NCBI RefSeq assembly: GCF_017115165.1
Contig: NZ_JABXKF010000145.1
Span: 62,001-126,000 of the forward strand
Length of the DNA stretch: 64,000 bases
Source: Nostoc sp. LPT
Lineage (GTDB): Bacteria > Cyanobacteriota > Cyanobacteriia > Cyanobacteriales > Nostocaceae
Direction of reading: 5' to 3'
Part shown: positions 1 to 8,532 of the stretch, in pieces
How positions within the stretch are numbered: position 1 is the stretch's first letter
Layout of the letters: every line of letters begins with the position of its first letter
Notes under the pieces: model-generated
Databases searched by the model: none
What the model saw: only the letters and a program-made list of their open reading frames with translations
What the model was told of the DNA's origin: nothing
Made by a program: the position numbers and the translations under genes

Positions 1-2
1 GT

Positions 3-521
3 TACAAGATTACAGCGAGTTTTTTTTGGTTAGGTCTTTGCGTCAACCGTTCAGCAGCGATCGCCAAAGCCGTGAGCGATCGCGGACACTGGATTGGATT
101 GCATGGCTACGATCATCGCTCTTTTCCCATGCTTTCCCCAAATGACCTGAAGGAGAGTTTAGAAAAAACCCAAGCTGCCATCTACAATGCTTGCAACCTG
201 CAACCTGAACAAGTGCGAGATGTCCGCCCCCCTAATGGTTTATTTACACCTGCTACTTTAAAATTGTTCTCTCAGTGGAATTACCGCCCAGTTATGTGGA
301 GCGTTGTGCCAGAAGACTGGGTGCTACCAGGTGTCACTACCGTCGTACAGCGAATTATGCAGCAGGTCAAAAATGGTTCAATAATTGTTTTGCATGATGG
401 TGCTTGCGGTGGAGAAGATGTTGCTGCCACAATTCAAATTCTGATTCCGCAACTGCTACAACAAGGTTATGACTTTGTAACTGTTGATACTCTATGGCAG
501 CAAGCTAAGACAAACCATTGA
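3..521 (+). CDS. Polysaccharide deacetylase (NodB-like), 5' end outside window
   Basis: The reading frame is open to the left edge, so the protein begins before the window; the GTG at position 72 is internal. The visible part carries the metal-site motif HGYDH inside GHWIGLHGYDHRSF, then RPPNGLF (equivalent of the R-P-P-x-G motif) and, near the end, IIVLHDG, the LHD motif. These are the conserved blocks of carbohydrate esterase family 4, which removes acetyl or N-acyl groups from polysaccharides such as peptidoglycan or chitin-like polymers using a divalent metal. The substrate cannot be told from sequence. The family call is secure. Confidence 0.85.
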   Translation, partial: YKITASFFWLGLCVNRSAAIAKAVSDRGHWIGLHGYDHRSFPMLSPNDLKESLEKTQAAIYNACNLQPEQVRDVRPPNGLFTPATLKLFSQWNYRPVMWSVVPEDWVLPGVTTVVQRIMQQVKNGSIIVLHDGACGGEDVAATIQILIPQLLQQGYDFVTVDTLWQQAKTNH

Positions 522-586
522 TTGTTACACATTTTAAAAATATGTGAAGTTAATAATTTGCTTTAAATCAGGCTTTCCCATAAATT

Positions 587-964
587 ATGCCAGAGCAGTT
601 TCCAATCATTGACGTTCCCCTAGATGCCCCAGAGGCTGATGAAGATTTGGGAACCAAAGAAAAGTTCTGGTTTCGCCATCAGTATTTAGGTCGTTGTCTA
701 TTCAAGAAAGCTAGACCAAACACAGGAGAAGATTGGGCAGAAAAGATAGCAGCCGAGTTGTGCTTTAATGCATTTTGTGAAGCGCAAAAACGGTATCCAG
801 ATGCAGCGAGGGTATGGTTGAATAATTTAGCAAGGGTGTCAAGCAATGATAGGTTAAAGCTTTTTGAGCGTATTCCATCTAATCGCATATCGCAAACAGC
901 AATTGAATTTGCACAGAAGATATTGGAATTAAATCAAAGTAAGCTGCTGGACACCCTACTATGA
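587..964 (+). CDS. Conserved hypothetical protein, first gene of a two-gene unit
   Basis: A 125-residue soluble protein with an acidic N-terminus (DVPLDAPEADEDLGTKEKFW) and an otherwise helical look; no signal peptide or membrane segment. I do not recognise a catalytic motif. Its stop codon overlaps the start of the next gene in an ATGA arrangement (961-964), which implies translational coupling with the HIRAN-like gene that has since been destroyed by an insertion. Coding status is supported by length, plausible amino acid composition and the coupled stop/start. Function unknown. Confidence 0.65.
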   Translation: MPEQFPIIDVPLDAPEADEDLGTKEKFWFRHQYLGRCLFKKARPNTGEDWAEKIAAELCFNAFCEAQKRYPDAARVWLNNLARVSSNDRLKLFERIPSNRISQTAIEFAQKILELNQSKLLDTLL

Positions 965-999
965 AAACACTTTTTTTAGCTTGGCAAGATCCTAATAGT

Positions 1000-1640
1000 G
1001 GGACTTTGCAACTTTCTAAGCCCAAACATAACCAGACTTAGCTTTGTGAGCGGCAAATACATCAATATGCGTATTGAGCCAACCGACAAAGCGAAATTCT
1101 ACTGCGGTACGGAAAGCCTCCAAAGCTTCAACAAAAGTATGTAAAGGTTTAGTTGCCCACTGGCGGCGAAATCCTCCAGTTAATTGATGCCAAAGAATAA
1201 ATGTATAAGCTGTAAACACCCTTTTACGATGACCAGAGTCATCAATAATCAGGGTAAAACCTTGCTGTAGTTTGGTTTGACGACACTGCTGCATTACCTC
1301 TAAACGTCGGTTATTTAGGGCTGATACGTCCCACGGTGCGTCGTTTAAGAAGTGGCGCAAGCTATTTATTGTACGAGCCTTCTACGGTATTACCAGCAAT
1401 CTGAGCCAAGTTTTTGCGATCGCTTTCTCCCAGTAATCCTCCTAAATACATCCTGAAACTTTGGCGTTGTACTTGCCGCGAGAACAAGTCATCAAAGCGA
1501 CGACACCAATTCTCAAAACACTTCGGCATTGTTGCTGCAACTTGATGTTTCATTTTACGCTGCTCCTGTCGAGACTGACGTAAATTTGACTCTAAAACAG
1601 CATTTTAGCCTGATTTGGCACTACTTTTTTACAAAGTCCC
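1000..1640 (-). mobile_element. Decayed IS701-like element, about 640 bp
   Basis: The element is bounded by an inverted repeat: GGGACTTTG at 1000-1008 and its complement CAAAGTCCC at 1632-1640. It encloses a deleted, frameshifted transposase on the minus strand. No direct repeat is visible across the flanks (AATAGT on the left, ATTATG on the right). That fits an insertion accompanied or followed by deletion of adjacent gene sequence. Confidence 0.6.
1016..1553 (-). pseudogene. IS701-family transposase remnant
   Basis: The N-terminal piece (from the ATG at 1551-1553, MKHQVAATMPKCFENWCRRF) runs into NTVEGSYN, shifts by one base near 1365, and continues as SLRHFLNDAPWDVSALNNRR and LIIDDSGHRK. 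This is the usual IS701 order, with DDSGHRK as the first catalytic Asp region. It then jumps to the extreme C-terminus, so most of the catalytic core is missing. An intact family member is about 400 residues; this cannot make an active transposase. Confidence 0.75.
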
Positions 1641-1889
1641 ATTATGCACTGAAGATCATTACATCGTAGGTTATTGCCCTCGGTATATTGTGGATGATGT
1701 TTTTAAACTCAAGAACAAAAATTCAGAACTTCTAAAAGTACATGTTGAGCGCGTTAACCCAGTGCTGACACCTCTCCGGCTGCGTTTATTGTGCAATATG
1801 ACCGCAGAATGGCATGAAGGTTTTCGTCCATTTTCTAGTCAAGAATATCAGCCTTTAGTGGCTGATATCCCAGTGATTTATGCTAGTTC

Positions 1890-2867
1890 CTAGAGTTGAT
1901 TTGCGGCGAGAAAAGTTTCGACTTCAGCAGCAGTAGGTTGAGAAGCGATCGCACCTGGTTTAATAGTAGTCAGTGCCCCAACAGCACTGGCATAAGTAAC
2001 AATGCGTTTTGCGGTTTCTGCATCTCGCAAGCTGTGGATACCATAATGACCCAGTTGGTGGATGAAACCTGCCAAAAAGCTATCTCCTGCACCAGTTGTA
2101 TCAACTACAGGGATAGAAAATGAGGGTAATTTGCCTTCGTTCTCACCCAGACAATAAGTGCAGCCGTTTTCCCCATCTGTCACCAGTACTCCCTCAATTG
2201 AAGCTAGACGATAAGTGATGGCTCCGGGATCTGCGGTTTCAAATAGCCATTCAGCCTCTTCTTTGGAGAGTTTGAGGAAATCAACTCGCTTAAATAATTC
2301 TGGAATTTTTTGATGGGCGATGTTTGGCTCTTTCCAAAATACAGGACGCCAGTTGACATCCAGCACAATTTTTAAGTCGTAATGTTCTGCTAACTCTAAA
2401 GCGCGGTGAATTGCCGCTTCACTTTCAGGATAGGCTAATTCCAAAGTACCCAAAACTAGAAAATCTGCCTGTTGAAACAGCGAATCTGACAATTTTTTAG
2501 CTTGCAGGCGAGTATCAGCAAATTCTGCGGTATCGTACTGACCAAATCCGGCAAAGGTGCGATCGCCAGCCAGATCCCGTGTAACATAAACTTGCCGCGT
2601 TGGTGCTGTGGGATGGCGTTGTACTCCCGTAGTCTCTACACCTACATCTTGTAATACTTCGACCAGTACATTTCCTGGTTGATCTTCGCCAACAGCTCCG
2701 ATAAATCCTGCTGACATTCCCAGCTTGACTAAAGCGCAGGCTACATTAGCTGGTGCCCCTCCTGGGTAAGGAGTCCAAGATTTCACTTCTTCCAGCTTTA
2801 GCCCCAATTGATCGGCTAAACAATCAAACAAAATTTCACCAAGGCACAAAACACGGGGATTGCTCAT
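1890..2867 (-). CDS. PfkB-family carbohydrate kinase, fructokinase type
   Basis: A 325-residue sugar kinase. The N-terminal PfkB signature is present as YPGGAPANVACALVKLG, and the C-terminal signature as DTTGAGDSFLAGF, where the Asp of GAGD is the catalytic base and the glycines form the anion hole. The protein would phosphorylate a ketose or similar sugar with ATP in the cytosol; fructokinase is the most common assignment for this length and motif set. It converges with the broken HIRAN-like gene, the two stop codons overlapping by a few bases. Start ATG at 2865-2867. Substrate specificity is inferred. Confidence 0.85.
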   Translation of the reverse strand: MSNPRVLCLGEILFDCLADQLGLKLEEVKSWTPYPGGAPANVACALVKLGMSAGFIGAVGEDQPGNVLVEVLQDVGVETTGVQRHPTAPTRQVYVTRDLAGDRTFAGFGQYDTAEFADTRLQAKKLSDSLFQQADFLVLGTLELAYPESEAAIHRALELAEHYDLKIVLDVNWRPVFWKEPNIAHQKIPELFKRVDFLKLSKEEAEWLFETADPGAITYRLASIEGVLVTDGENGCTYCLGENEGKLPSFSIPVVDTTGAGDSFLAGFIHQLGHYGIHSLRDAETAKRIVTYASAVGALTTIKPGAIASQPTAAEVETFLAANQL

Positions 2868-3228
2868 CTCATTTTCAATTTTAGATTTCGATTTTGGATT
2901 AGAAATTTACAGTATAAAATCTACAATAGTTTTTGCTAATCTGTCGCCAGTCCTTCATAGAATTCAATAGCAATTTTTACTACTTCTATAGCCTGTATAT
3001 GCTTCTAATCCTCGCTTATTTCAACTAAGTGCTTAGACAATAAATTTTAAAATAAGCTATATTTATTACATAAATTTTTGCGTAGTTTATATTTTTGCCA
3101 ACTTGAAATCCAAAGAAAATATTGACAATCATATTACTGCTAACACTTGAAACCCCTACCAAGAAAAGAATCTTCTAGAATTAGAAAGAGCGATTAAGTA
3201 CATATACCAAGGGAGGATAGAAATAGTC
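2868..3228. other. AT-rich intergenic region, no gene seen
   Basis: This region separates the divergent PfkB kinase and LuxR-type gene. I see no open frame of note. A GGGAGG ribosome-binding-like sequence lies just before the regulator's ATG at 3229. Promoters for both genes must be here but I cannot place them with confidence. Confidence 0.4.
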
Positions 3229-3492
3229 ATGGCTGGTGGCAAGTCTGAGACCCCCGTTAGTCTGTCAGACAGAGAACTGCAAATTATCGACTTAGTAGCC
3301 GCTGGCTTAACTAACCAAGAGATTGCAGCAAAACTGGAGATTAGCAAACGTACAGTTGATAACCATATCAGTAATATTCTCACTAAGACTGAGACAGATA
3401 ATCGAGTAGCTCTTGTCCGCTGGGCTTTACAGTGGGGCAAAGTCTGCTTGAATGATGTCAATTGCTGTACTTTACCTAACCAGATTGAATAA
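3229..3492 (+). CDS. Small LuxR-type HTH regulator, PedR-like
   Basis: An 87-residue protein that is almost only a LuxR/FixJ-type helix-turn-helix (LSDRELQIIDLVAAGLTNQE, then ISKRTVDNHISNIL for the recognition region). There is no receiver domain. The C-terminus ends with cysteines in VCLNDVNCC. This layout matches cyanobacterial PedR, a small regulator known from the literature to respond to photosynthetic electron transport through a redox-active cysteine and thioredoxin. Assignment to PedR is by overall length, C-terminal cysteine and sequence feel; the HTH class is certain. Confidence 0.75.
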   Translation: MAGGKSETPVSLSDRELQIIDLVAAGLTNQEIAAKLEISKRTVDNHISNILTKTETDNRVALVRWALQWGKVCLNDVNCCTLPNQIE

Positions 3493-3605
3493 ACAATTTA
3501 CTAGTAGAAGCGTAATTGCTTTGGTCTAGTAAATTACAAGCCAATTTTGAGTTTTACTGATTGTTCCCCTCCTTACGCCTAAGTTTTCAGTGTGAACACT
3601 CTACC

Positions 3606-3677
3606 AAAAGTTCCGAGTCCTTCACTCAGCTGGAGTTTATGTTAGTGGAGCCAGTTGACCCTCGGACTCGGAAACTA
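3606..3677. other. Strong two-stage inverted repeat (possible structured RNA)
   Basis: CCGAGTCC (3613-3620) pairs perfectly with GGACTCGG (3664-3671). Inside it TCAGCTGG (3626-3633) pairs with CCAGTTGA (3651-3658) with one G-U, leaving a 17-nt loop. No U-tract follows on the plus strand, so it is not a standard terminator of the upstream regulator gene. It lies between that gene and the TnpB element. Confidence 0.45.
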
Positions 3678-3847
3678 AAAAGATCGGAATTCCTTTCCAA
3701 ATTGATTGGGGAGCAGGGGAGCAGGGGAGAAGTCGCAGTAAGTCTTTCCCCTCTGCCCCATGCCCCAACAAAACAATCATCAGAAAAATGGGTAGAAACT
3801 CCGTGCTTCTAGCACGGTTTTACAAGCAATGTGGTAAAATGTAAGAC

Positions 3848-5035
3848 ATGGAAAAAGCCTACCGCTACCGTTTTTACCCAACTGTCGAACAAGAATCTCT
3901 CTTGCGTCGGACAATTGGTTGTGTGCGGTTGGTGTTTAATCAAGCCTTGGCGGTGAGAACTGAGGCTTGGTACTCTAGGCAAGAGCGAGTAGATTACGTT
4001 CAAACTTCTACTATGTTGACGCAGTGGAAAAAACAAGATGATCATACGTTTTTGAACGAAGTCAGCTGCGTACCATTGCAACAAGGATTGAGACATCTGC
4101 AAACCGCATTTACCAATTTCTTTGCTGGTAGGGCAAGATACCCCAACTTCAAAAAGAAGCGTAGCGGTGGTAGTGCGGAGTTTACCAAGTCTGCTTTTAA
4201 ATGGAAGGATGGACAAGTAACTATTGCAAAGTGTTCTGAACCACTGCCGATTAAATGGTCTAGGCAGCTTCCCAAGGGGTGTGAACCAACAACCATCACT
4301 GTTAAACTCGATCCTTCTGGTCGCTGGTTTGTCAGTTTGCGAATCGATGATCCAACTGATGAAACCATGCACAAGATTTTCTGTGCTGTGGGGTTGGATG
4401 TTGGGATTAGCAGCCTTGTCACTTTGAGTACAGGTGAAAAGATTGCTAACCCCAAGGCTTTTGACAAGCACTACCAAAAACTGAGGAAAGCGCAAAAGTC
4501 CTTGAGTCGCAAGCAAAAAACCTCTCGTAATCGGGATAAAGCAAGACTCAAAGTTGCTCGTATTCAAGCCAGGATTTCTGACTCTCGAAAAGACCATACT
4601 CACAAACTGACAACTCGGCTGATTCGTGAAAACCAAACGATAGTAGTTGAGGATTTGGCAGTTAAAAATATGGTCAAAAATCCTAAACTTGCTCGTGCTA
4701 TTAGTGATGCTGCATGGAGTGAGTTGATAAGACTTCTGGAATACAAATCCAAGTGGTATGGTCGAACCTTGGTGAGGATTGATCGATGGTTCCCCAGTTC
4801 TAAACGCTGTGGACATTGCGGTCACGTTGTTGAAAAATTGCCGTTGAATATCAGGGAGTGGGATTGTCCTGTCTGTGGGACGCGACACGACCGGGATATC
4901 AACGCTAGTCGCAATATTTTGGCGGTGGGACGCACCGTTACAGTCTGTGGAGCGAACATAAGACCTGATAGGCATAAGTCTAAAGGGCAGTTGCAAAATA
5001 CCCGTAAGGGAAGGAAACAGAAACCTAAATCGTGA
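3848..5035 (+). CDS. tnpB: TnpB RNA-guided nuclease of IS1341-type element
   Basis: A 395-residue intact TnpB. The split RuvC residues are visible: Asp in GLDVGISSLVTLS, Glu in IVVEDLAVKNM, and Asp in HDRDINASRN. The zinc ribbon is CGHCG...CPVCG. The N-terminus (YRYRFYPTVEQESLLRRTIG) is the family's OrfB_IS605 HTH. Experimentally studied TnpB proteins are RNA-guided DNA endonucleases, ancestors of Cas12, that use an omega RNA from the transposon right end. All catalytic residues are present, so it may be active. It sits upstream of a DUF6391 gene in the same orientation. Start ATG with no better alternative. Confidence 0.92.
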   Translation: MEKAYRYRFYPTVEQESLLRRTIGCVRLVFNQALAVRTEAWYSRQERVDYVQTSTMLTQWKKQDDHTFLNEVSCVPLQQGLRHLQTAFTNFFAGRARYPNFKKKRSGGSAEFTKSAFKWKDGQVTIAKCSEPLPIKWSRQLPKGCEPTTITVKLDPSGRWFVSLRIDDPTDETMHKIFCAVGLDVGISSLVTLSTGEKIANPKAFDKHYQKLRKAQKSLSRKQKTSRNRDKARLKVARIQARISDSRKDHTHKLTTRLIRENQTIVVEDLAVKNMVKNPKLARAISDAAWSELIRLLEYKSKWYGRTLVRIDRWFPSSKRCGHCGHVVEKLPLNIREWDCPVCGTRHDRDINASRNILAVGRTVTVCGANIRPDRHKSKGQLQNTRKGRKQKPKS

Positions 5036-5075
5036 GGCTTAGGAATCACCGCACTTATAGGGTGGTGAGGATGTC
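4920..5075 (+). ncRNA. Putative omega RNA (reRNA) scaffold at tnpB 3' end
   Basis: In characterised TnpB elements the guide RNA overlaps the 3' end of tnpB and runs to the right end of the element, with the guide itself taken from the flank. Here the same position holds the right-end hairpin (5046-5068). If the element ends at about 5075, the guide would start with CTACAAAAATTAGC. Placement is by analogy only; the limits are approximate. Confidence 0.3.
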
Positions 5076-5165
5076 AACTACAAAAATTAGCAACAATTCA
5101 GTGGTGCAAGCGTTACATTTGAAAGAAATCTATGTTGCCCCATCGGCTTTGGGAGTAGTGTTTCA

Positions 5166-5867
5166 ATGAATACTTCCGCTTCTTTTCAGGGTAGCTCGTC
5201 TCCCTTTGAATTTTTTAACTTTGATTTTACGATACCTGTATCTGAGAAGGTTCCGAGTCTGGAAGACCAATCTTCAGACTTTCCGCAACCCACACAAGAT
5301 GCCGACTTACTCAGACAGCTATCGTTTATTCCAGGGTTGAAAGAAATTTTGATGCTGCGGCAGGTTCACGCTTTAGAACATGCTACTGTTTGGGTTCTTA
5401 GCGAATCGAAAAGCGCCTATTCTGCTCCAGCAGAATCCACTAACGTTCAACTAGATAATGAACTATTAGGCGGTTTATCTACTGAGCAAGGATTCTACCT
5501 CTATGGTGAGGTAAATATTAGTGATTTACGGCGTGCAGTCACACTTGCTCGACATCGCATCACCAGTGGAGAATGGGATTTGGCTGTACATCCCCGTTGT
5601 GGCACAAATTTATCAGTAGCAATGCTCTTAACGGCTGGACTAGCTGTCGGCGTGCATCTATTGCTACCATTTCGACTAATCGAGCAACTTATAGGTTTGG
5701 GGTTAGCAGCAACGACAGCTGCTGAACTCGCACCTGATTTAGGTTCCATAGCACAGCGTTACCTAACAACTGCCATTCCTTTTAATCTAGCAATTGAAAA
5801 TATTACCCGTACACGCGACGTTTGGGGGCGTGAGGCACATTTTGTTAAAGTAGGCTGGCAAGAGTAG
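5166..5867 (+). CDS. DUF6391 family protein
   Basis: A 233-residue protein with a disordered first 50 residues, then RQVHALEHATVWVL and GGLSTEQGFYLYGEV, blocks that I associate with the cyanobacterial DUF6391 family. Hydrophobic segments around LSVAMLLTAGLAVGVHLLL and the following LIGLGLAATTAAEL suggest two membrane-associated helices. The conserved HALEHAT motif contains two histidines and a glutamate that could bind metal, but no activity is known to me. The TnpB element lies directly upstream and may have separated the gene from its original promoter. Confidence 0.7.
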   Translation: MNTSASFQGSSSPFEFFNFDFTIPVSEKVPSLEDQSSDFPQPTQDADLLRQLSFIPGLKEILMLRQVHALEHATVWVLSESKSAYSAPAESTNVQLDNELLGGLSTEQGFYLYGEVNISDLRRAVTLARHRITSGEWDLAVHPRCGTNLSVAMLLTAGLAVGVHLLLPFRLIEQLIGLGLAATTAAELAPDLGSIAQRYLTTAIPFNLAIENITRTRDVWGREAHFVKVGWQE

Positions 5868-5969
5868 GGATGAGGGTGATGAGAGAGATGAGGAGGATGA
5901 AGAAGATATTGCTCCCTCATCTCCCCCTGCTCCCCCATCCCCCCACTCCCCCACTCCCATAAAAAAAGT

Positions 5970-6965
5970 ATGAGAAAACTTTACTTCTTACTTCCTGGTA
6001 CAGATAGCAAATTTGCCTGTGGTGGTCTTTGGGCTGAGTTAAAAGCGCTTAATCTAGCTCAGAATTTCTGTAGTGCTGATGTTGTAACTTACCGTCAACG
6101 GGAAAAAGATAAGCTTTTTATTGATGATTTGCTAAAAGAGAAAAATTTAAATGATATAATTTTTGTGGTCAGTTGGGGATTTGATATAGCTCAACTCGTG
6201 GCTAAACTTAAACAATACAATGTCGTTTACCATGCACATAGCGCAGGTTATCCATTTAGACTACCTGCAAGTATTCCAATCATAACTGTTAGCCGCTATA
6301 CAATGGGATATTGGGGAGAAAAATCATCCAATTCTCTGATTTATTATTTGCCCAATCAAATTTCTGATGAGTTTCAAAATTTAGGTTTGGAACGGGATAT
6401 TGATGTTTTAGTTCAAGCTCGGAAGTCTTCTGAGTATTTAATTAAAGAATTGATTCCAGCGTTGCAAAAACGTTGTAAAGTATTGGTTGTTGATTCATAC
6501 ATAGAGAATTTACCTGGACTATTCAACCGAGCTAAGATTTACCTCTATGATTCGGCTGAGTACTGGGCACAACAGCGTGTTAGTGAAGGATTTGGTCTAC
6601 AACCAATGGAAGCTCTTGCTTGTGGTTGTCAAGTATTTTCTAGTGTCAATGGTGGACTAGCTGATTACTTAGACCCTGGATTTAATTGCTATAAAATTGC
6701 TGGATATTCTCAAGAATATGATGTCCAACGTATTTTGAAAGTGATTGAATCTTCAGTAAATTTTAGCTTATCTGAAGAATTTTTTATTGAGCATCGGACT
6801 GAAAATATTATTAAGCGTTTCCAAGTTATTTTGGATGAGTTAAATGATTTTTTTGACCACAAAATTCATCAGCCATCTAATATTAAGGATTTGACGAAAA
6901 TACGGATGGCAAAATTACTCGCTCAGAGGATATATGGGAAGCTGAAGAAAAAGTATTTTAAGTAA
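5970..6965 (+). CDS. Glycosyltransferase, GT4-like
   Basis: A 331-residue protein. The C-terminal half has SEGFGLQPMEALACGCQVFS, which is the E-x7-E nucleotide-sugar binding motif of GT-B glycosyltransferases of family 4, followed by GGLADYLDPGFN. The N-terminus starts with a short hydrophobic strand (KLYFLLPGTDSKFACGGLWAEL) typical of the acceptor-binding Rossmann domain. It would transfer a sugar from a nucleotide donor to a glycan or lipid at the inner face of the membrane. The nearby rfbB suggests polysaccharide or O-antigen-like synthesis. A short low-complexity CCCCCACTCCC tract precedes the start. Confidence 0.8.
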   Translation: MRKLYFLLPGTDSKFACGGLWAELKALNLAQNFCSADVVTYRQREKDKLFIDDLLKEKNLNDIIFVVSWGFDIAQLVAKLKQYNVVYHAHSAGYPFRLPASIPIITVSRYTMGYWGEKSSNSLIYYLPNQISDEFQNLGLERDIDVLVQARKSSEYLIKELIPALQKRCKVLVVDSYIENLPGLFNRAKIYLYDSAEYWAQQRVSEGFGLQPMEALACGCQVFSSVNGGLADYLDPGFNCYKIAGYSQEYDVQRILKVIESSVNFSLSEEFFIEHRTENIIKRFQVILDELNDFFDHKIHQPSNIKDLTKIRMAKLLAQRIYGKLKKKYFK

Positions 6966-7013
6966 TACAAATAAGCTGTTACGCAAATAAAATTGTATAT
7001 TTACTCGTGTTCG

Positions 7014-7245
7014 CGCAGCGTCTCCTTCAGGAGAGGGTTGTCATTAGCCAAAAGTGATTAGTCATTTGTATTTAAAAGGACAGATGACCATTGACTGCAT
7101 GACAGTCTTAACAATTGCAATGTACAATCTAGACGCGCATCAGCTTAATACAAACGAACCGCAGAGGCGCCCAGAAGCCAATGGGTTGGGTGGGTTCCCG
7201 ACTTGGCTCTTAGCGTTCCCGTTCGCGCAGCGTCTCTGTCAGGAA
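7014..7245. repeat. Interspersed repeats of the 'GCGCAGCGTCTC' type
   Basis: Two copies of the motif TTCGCGCAGCGTCTC lie at about 7011 and 7223, each followed by a short imperfect complement (TTCAGGAGA, TGTCAGGA). Related forms (GAGACGCTACGCGAACG) recur at about 24428, 30770 and 9120 in this window. They look like degenerate REP-like elements common in Nostocales. No convincing gene is present between the glycosyltransferase and rfbB. Confidence 0.5.
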
Positions 7246-7289
7246 AAGGGTAGGAAGTGGCGCGACACATAGAGAAGAGAGGAAATTGA

Positions 7290-8351
7290 ATGAATCGGCG
7301 GTTATTAGTTACTGGGGGTGCGGGGTTTATTGGGGCGAATTTTGTGCATCACTGGTGTCAGGTTTATCCAGACGATCGCGTGGTGGTGTTGGATGCTCTT
7401 ACCTACGCGGGAAATCGTCTGAATTTGGCGCTGGTTGAGGGTGGAGAGAATTTTCGGTTTGTGCAGGGGGATATTTGCGATCGCACCATCATAGACAACC
7501 TATTATCAACAGAAAATATTAATACCATCGCCCATTTTGCCGCTGAATCTCATGTCGATCGTTCGATTCTTGGGCCAGCTGCTTTTGTGCAAACTAATGT
7601 GGTCGGAACTTTCACCGTAATAGAAGCTTTTCGACAACACTGGGAGGCGAAAGCACAGCCATCTGATTATCGTTTCCTGCACGTTTCTACTGATGAAGTC
7701 TACGGTAGCCTGGGCGCAGATGACGCAGCTTTTTGTGAAACCACACCCTACGCTCCCAATAGTCCCTATTCAGCTTCAAAAGCGGGTAGCGATCATTTAG
7801 TTCGGGCTTATTATCATACTTATCAACTTCCAACTATTATCACAAATTGCTCTAATAATTACGGACCTTATCAGTTTCCCGAAAAGCTAATTCCCCTGAT
7901 GTGTATCAACACTTTGATAGGGAAACCATTACCTGTTTATGGTGATGGGAAAAATGTACGGGATTGGCTTTATGTGGGCGATCATTGCCGTGCTTTAGAT
8001 GTAGTAATCAATCACGGTAAACCAGGAGAAACGTACAATATTGGTGGTAATAATGAGGTGGAAAATATTAACCTTGTCCAACTTTTATGTCAAATGATGG
8101 ATGAATTTGCACCTGATTTACCAGTACATCCAGCAAAGCAGTTGATTACTTTTGTCAAAGATAGACAGGGACACGATCAAAGATATGCAATTAATGCAAA
8201 CAAAATTAAAACTCAGCTTGGTTGGACGCCTTCAGTAACAATTGCTGAGGGTTTACGTTTAACAGTTGAATGGTATCTTAATCATCGTAATTGGTGGGAA
8301 CCTCTGCTGTCTGCGGAATATCAAGCTTACTATCGCAAAAATTATCTGTAA
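7290..8351 (+). CDS. rfbB: dTDP-glucose 4,6-dehydratase
   Basis: A 353-residue extended short-chain dehydrogenase. The NAD-binding motif is VTGGAGFIGANFVHH. The catalytic dyad YxxxK is in YSASKAGSD, preceded by STDEVYG with the Asp-Glu pair diagnostic for 4,6-dehydratases. The later NNYGPYQFPEKLIPL block is also diagnostic. The enzyme makes dTDP-4-keto-6-deoxyglucose, the branch point to dTDP-rhamnose and other deoxysugars. Full length for the family. Its partners rfbA, rfbC and rfbD are not in the window. Confidence 0.95.
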   Translation: MNRRLLVTGGAGFIGANFVHHWCQVYPDDRVVVLDALTYAGNRLNLALVEGGENFRFVQGDICDRTIIDNLLSTENINTIAHFAAESHVDRSILGPAAFVQTNVVGTFTVIEAFRQHWEAKAQPSDYRFLHVSTDEVYGSLGADDAAFCETTPYAPNSPYSASKAGSDHLVRAYYHTYQLPTIITNCSNNYGPYQFPEKLIPLMCINTLIGKPLPVYGDGKNVRDWLYVGDHCRALDVVINHGKPGETYNIGGNNEVENINLVQLLCQMMDEFAPDLPVHPAKQLITFVKDRQGHDQRYAINANKIKTQLGWTPSVTIAEGLRLTVEWYLNHRNWWEPLLSAEYQAYYRKNYL

Positions 8352-8532
8352 AATAATGACCTAAAATTGGACTAACTCCGTTAGTGACAAATTAAAAACA
8401 AGTGCTGACATAAGTAATTTCTGTAAATTTCTGAATAAAGACTTATTTAATGCTAGGTCTGCTAAGTACTTTGTCTTTTTAACTCTTATATCAACAATTG
8501 GTAGCGTTTACTAGCTTCTTTAGCTTGTCTCA

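Larger units (their letters stand above)
961..1893 (+). pseudogene. HIRAN-like gene, interrupted and missing its middle
   Basis: The first 13 codons (MKTLFLAWQDPNS, 961-999) match the start I associate with a cyanobacterial HipA-N/HIRAN-type protein. They are followed by an IS701-like remnant (1000-1640). After the remnant the same strand resumes with TEDHYIVGYCPRYIVDDVFK and VERVNPVLTPLRLRLLCNMT, which resembles the C-terminal HIRAN part of that kind of protein (the HIRAN domain is a nucleic-acid-binding domain). Only about 84 codons follow, so the central part of the gene is absent, not merely split. The HIRAN name is from memory of the family and is moderately sure; the broken state is clear from the inserted ends. 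Confidence 0.55.
3801..5075 (+). mobile_element. IS200/IS605-type element carrying only tnpB (IS1341 group)
   Basis: The left side has a perfect short hairpin CCGTGC-TTCTA-GCACGG (3801-3817). The right side, just after tnpB, has a hairpin built on TCACC (5046-5050) and GGTGA (5064-5068) followed by GGATGTCAA. Subterminal hairpins in place of terminal inverted repeats are typical of this family. There is no tnpA (Y1 transposase), so the element would need a transposase in trans. Exact cleavage points are inferred. Confidence 0.7.

Noticed and set aside
3561..3812. Plus-strand 83-codon frame before the TnpB element
   Set aside because: It is made of the hairpin repeat and GAGCAGGGGAG/CCCCATGCCCC low-complexity sequence; no ribosome-binding site or family resemblance.
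3809..4996. Long minus-strand frame of 395 codons opposite tnpB
   Set aside because: It mirrors tnpB, has no recognisable domain, and tnpB has all catalytic motifs.
7054..7272. Plus-strand 72-codon frame between glycosyltransferase and rfbB
   Set aside because: Encoded largely by dispersed repeats (GCGCAGCGTCTC); composition not protein-like.
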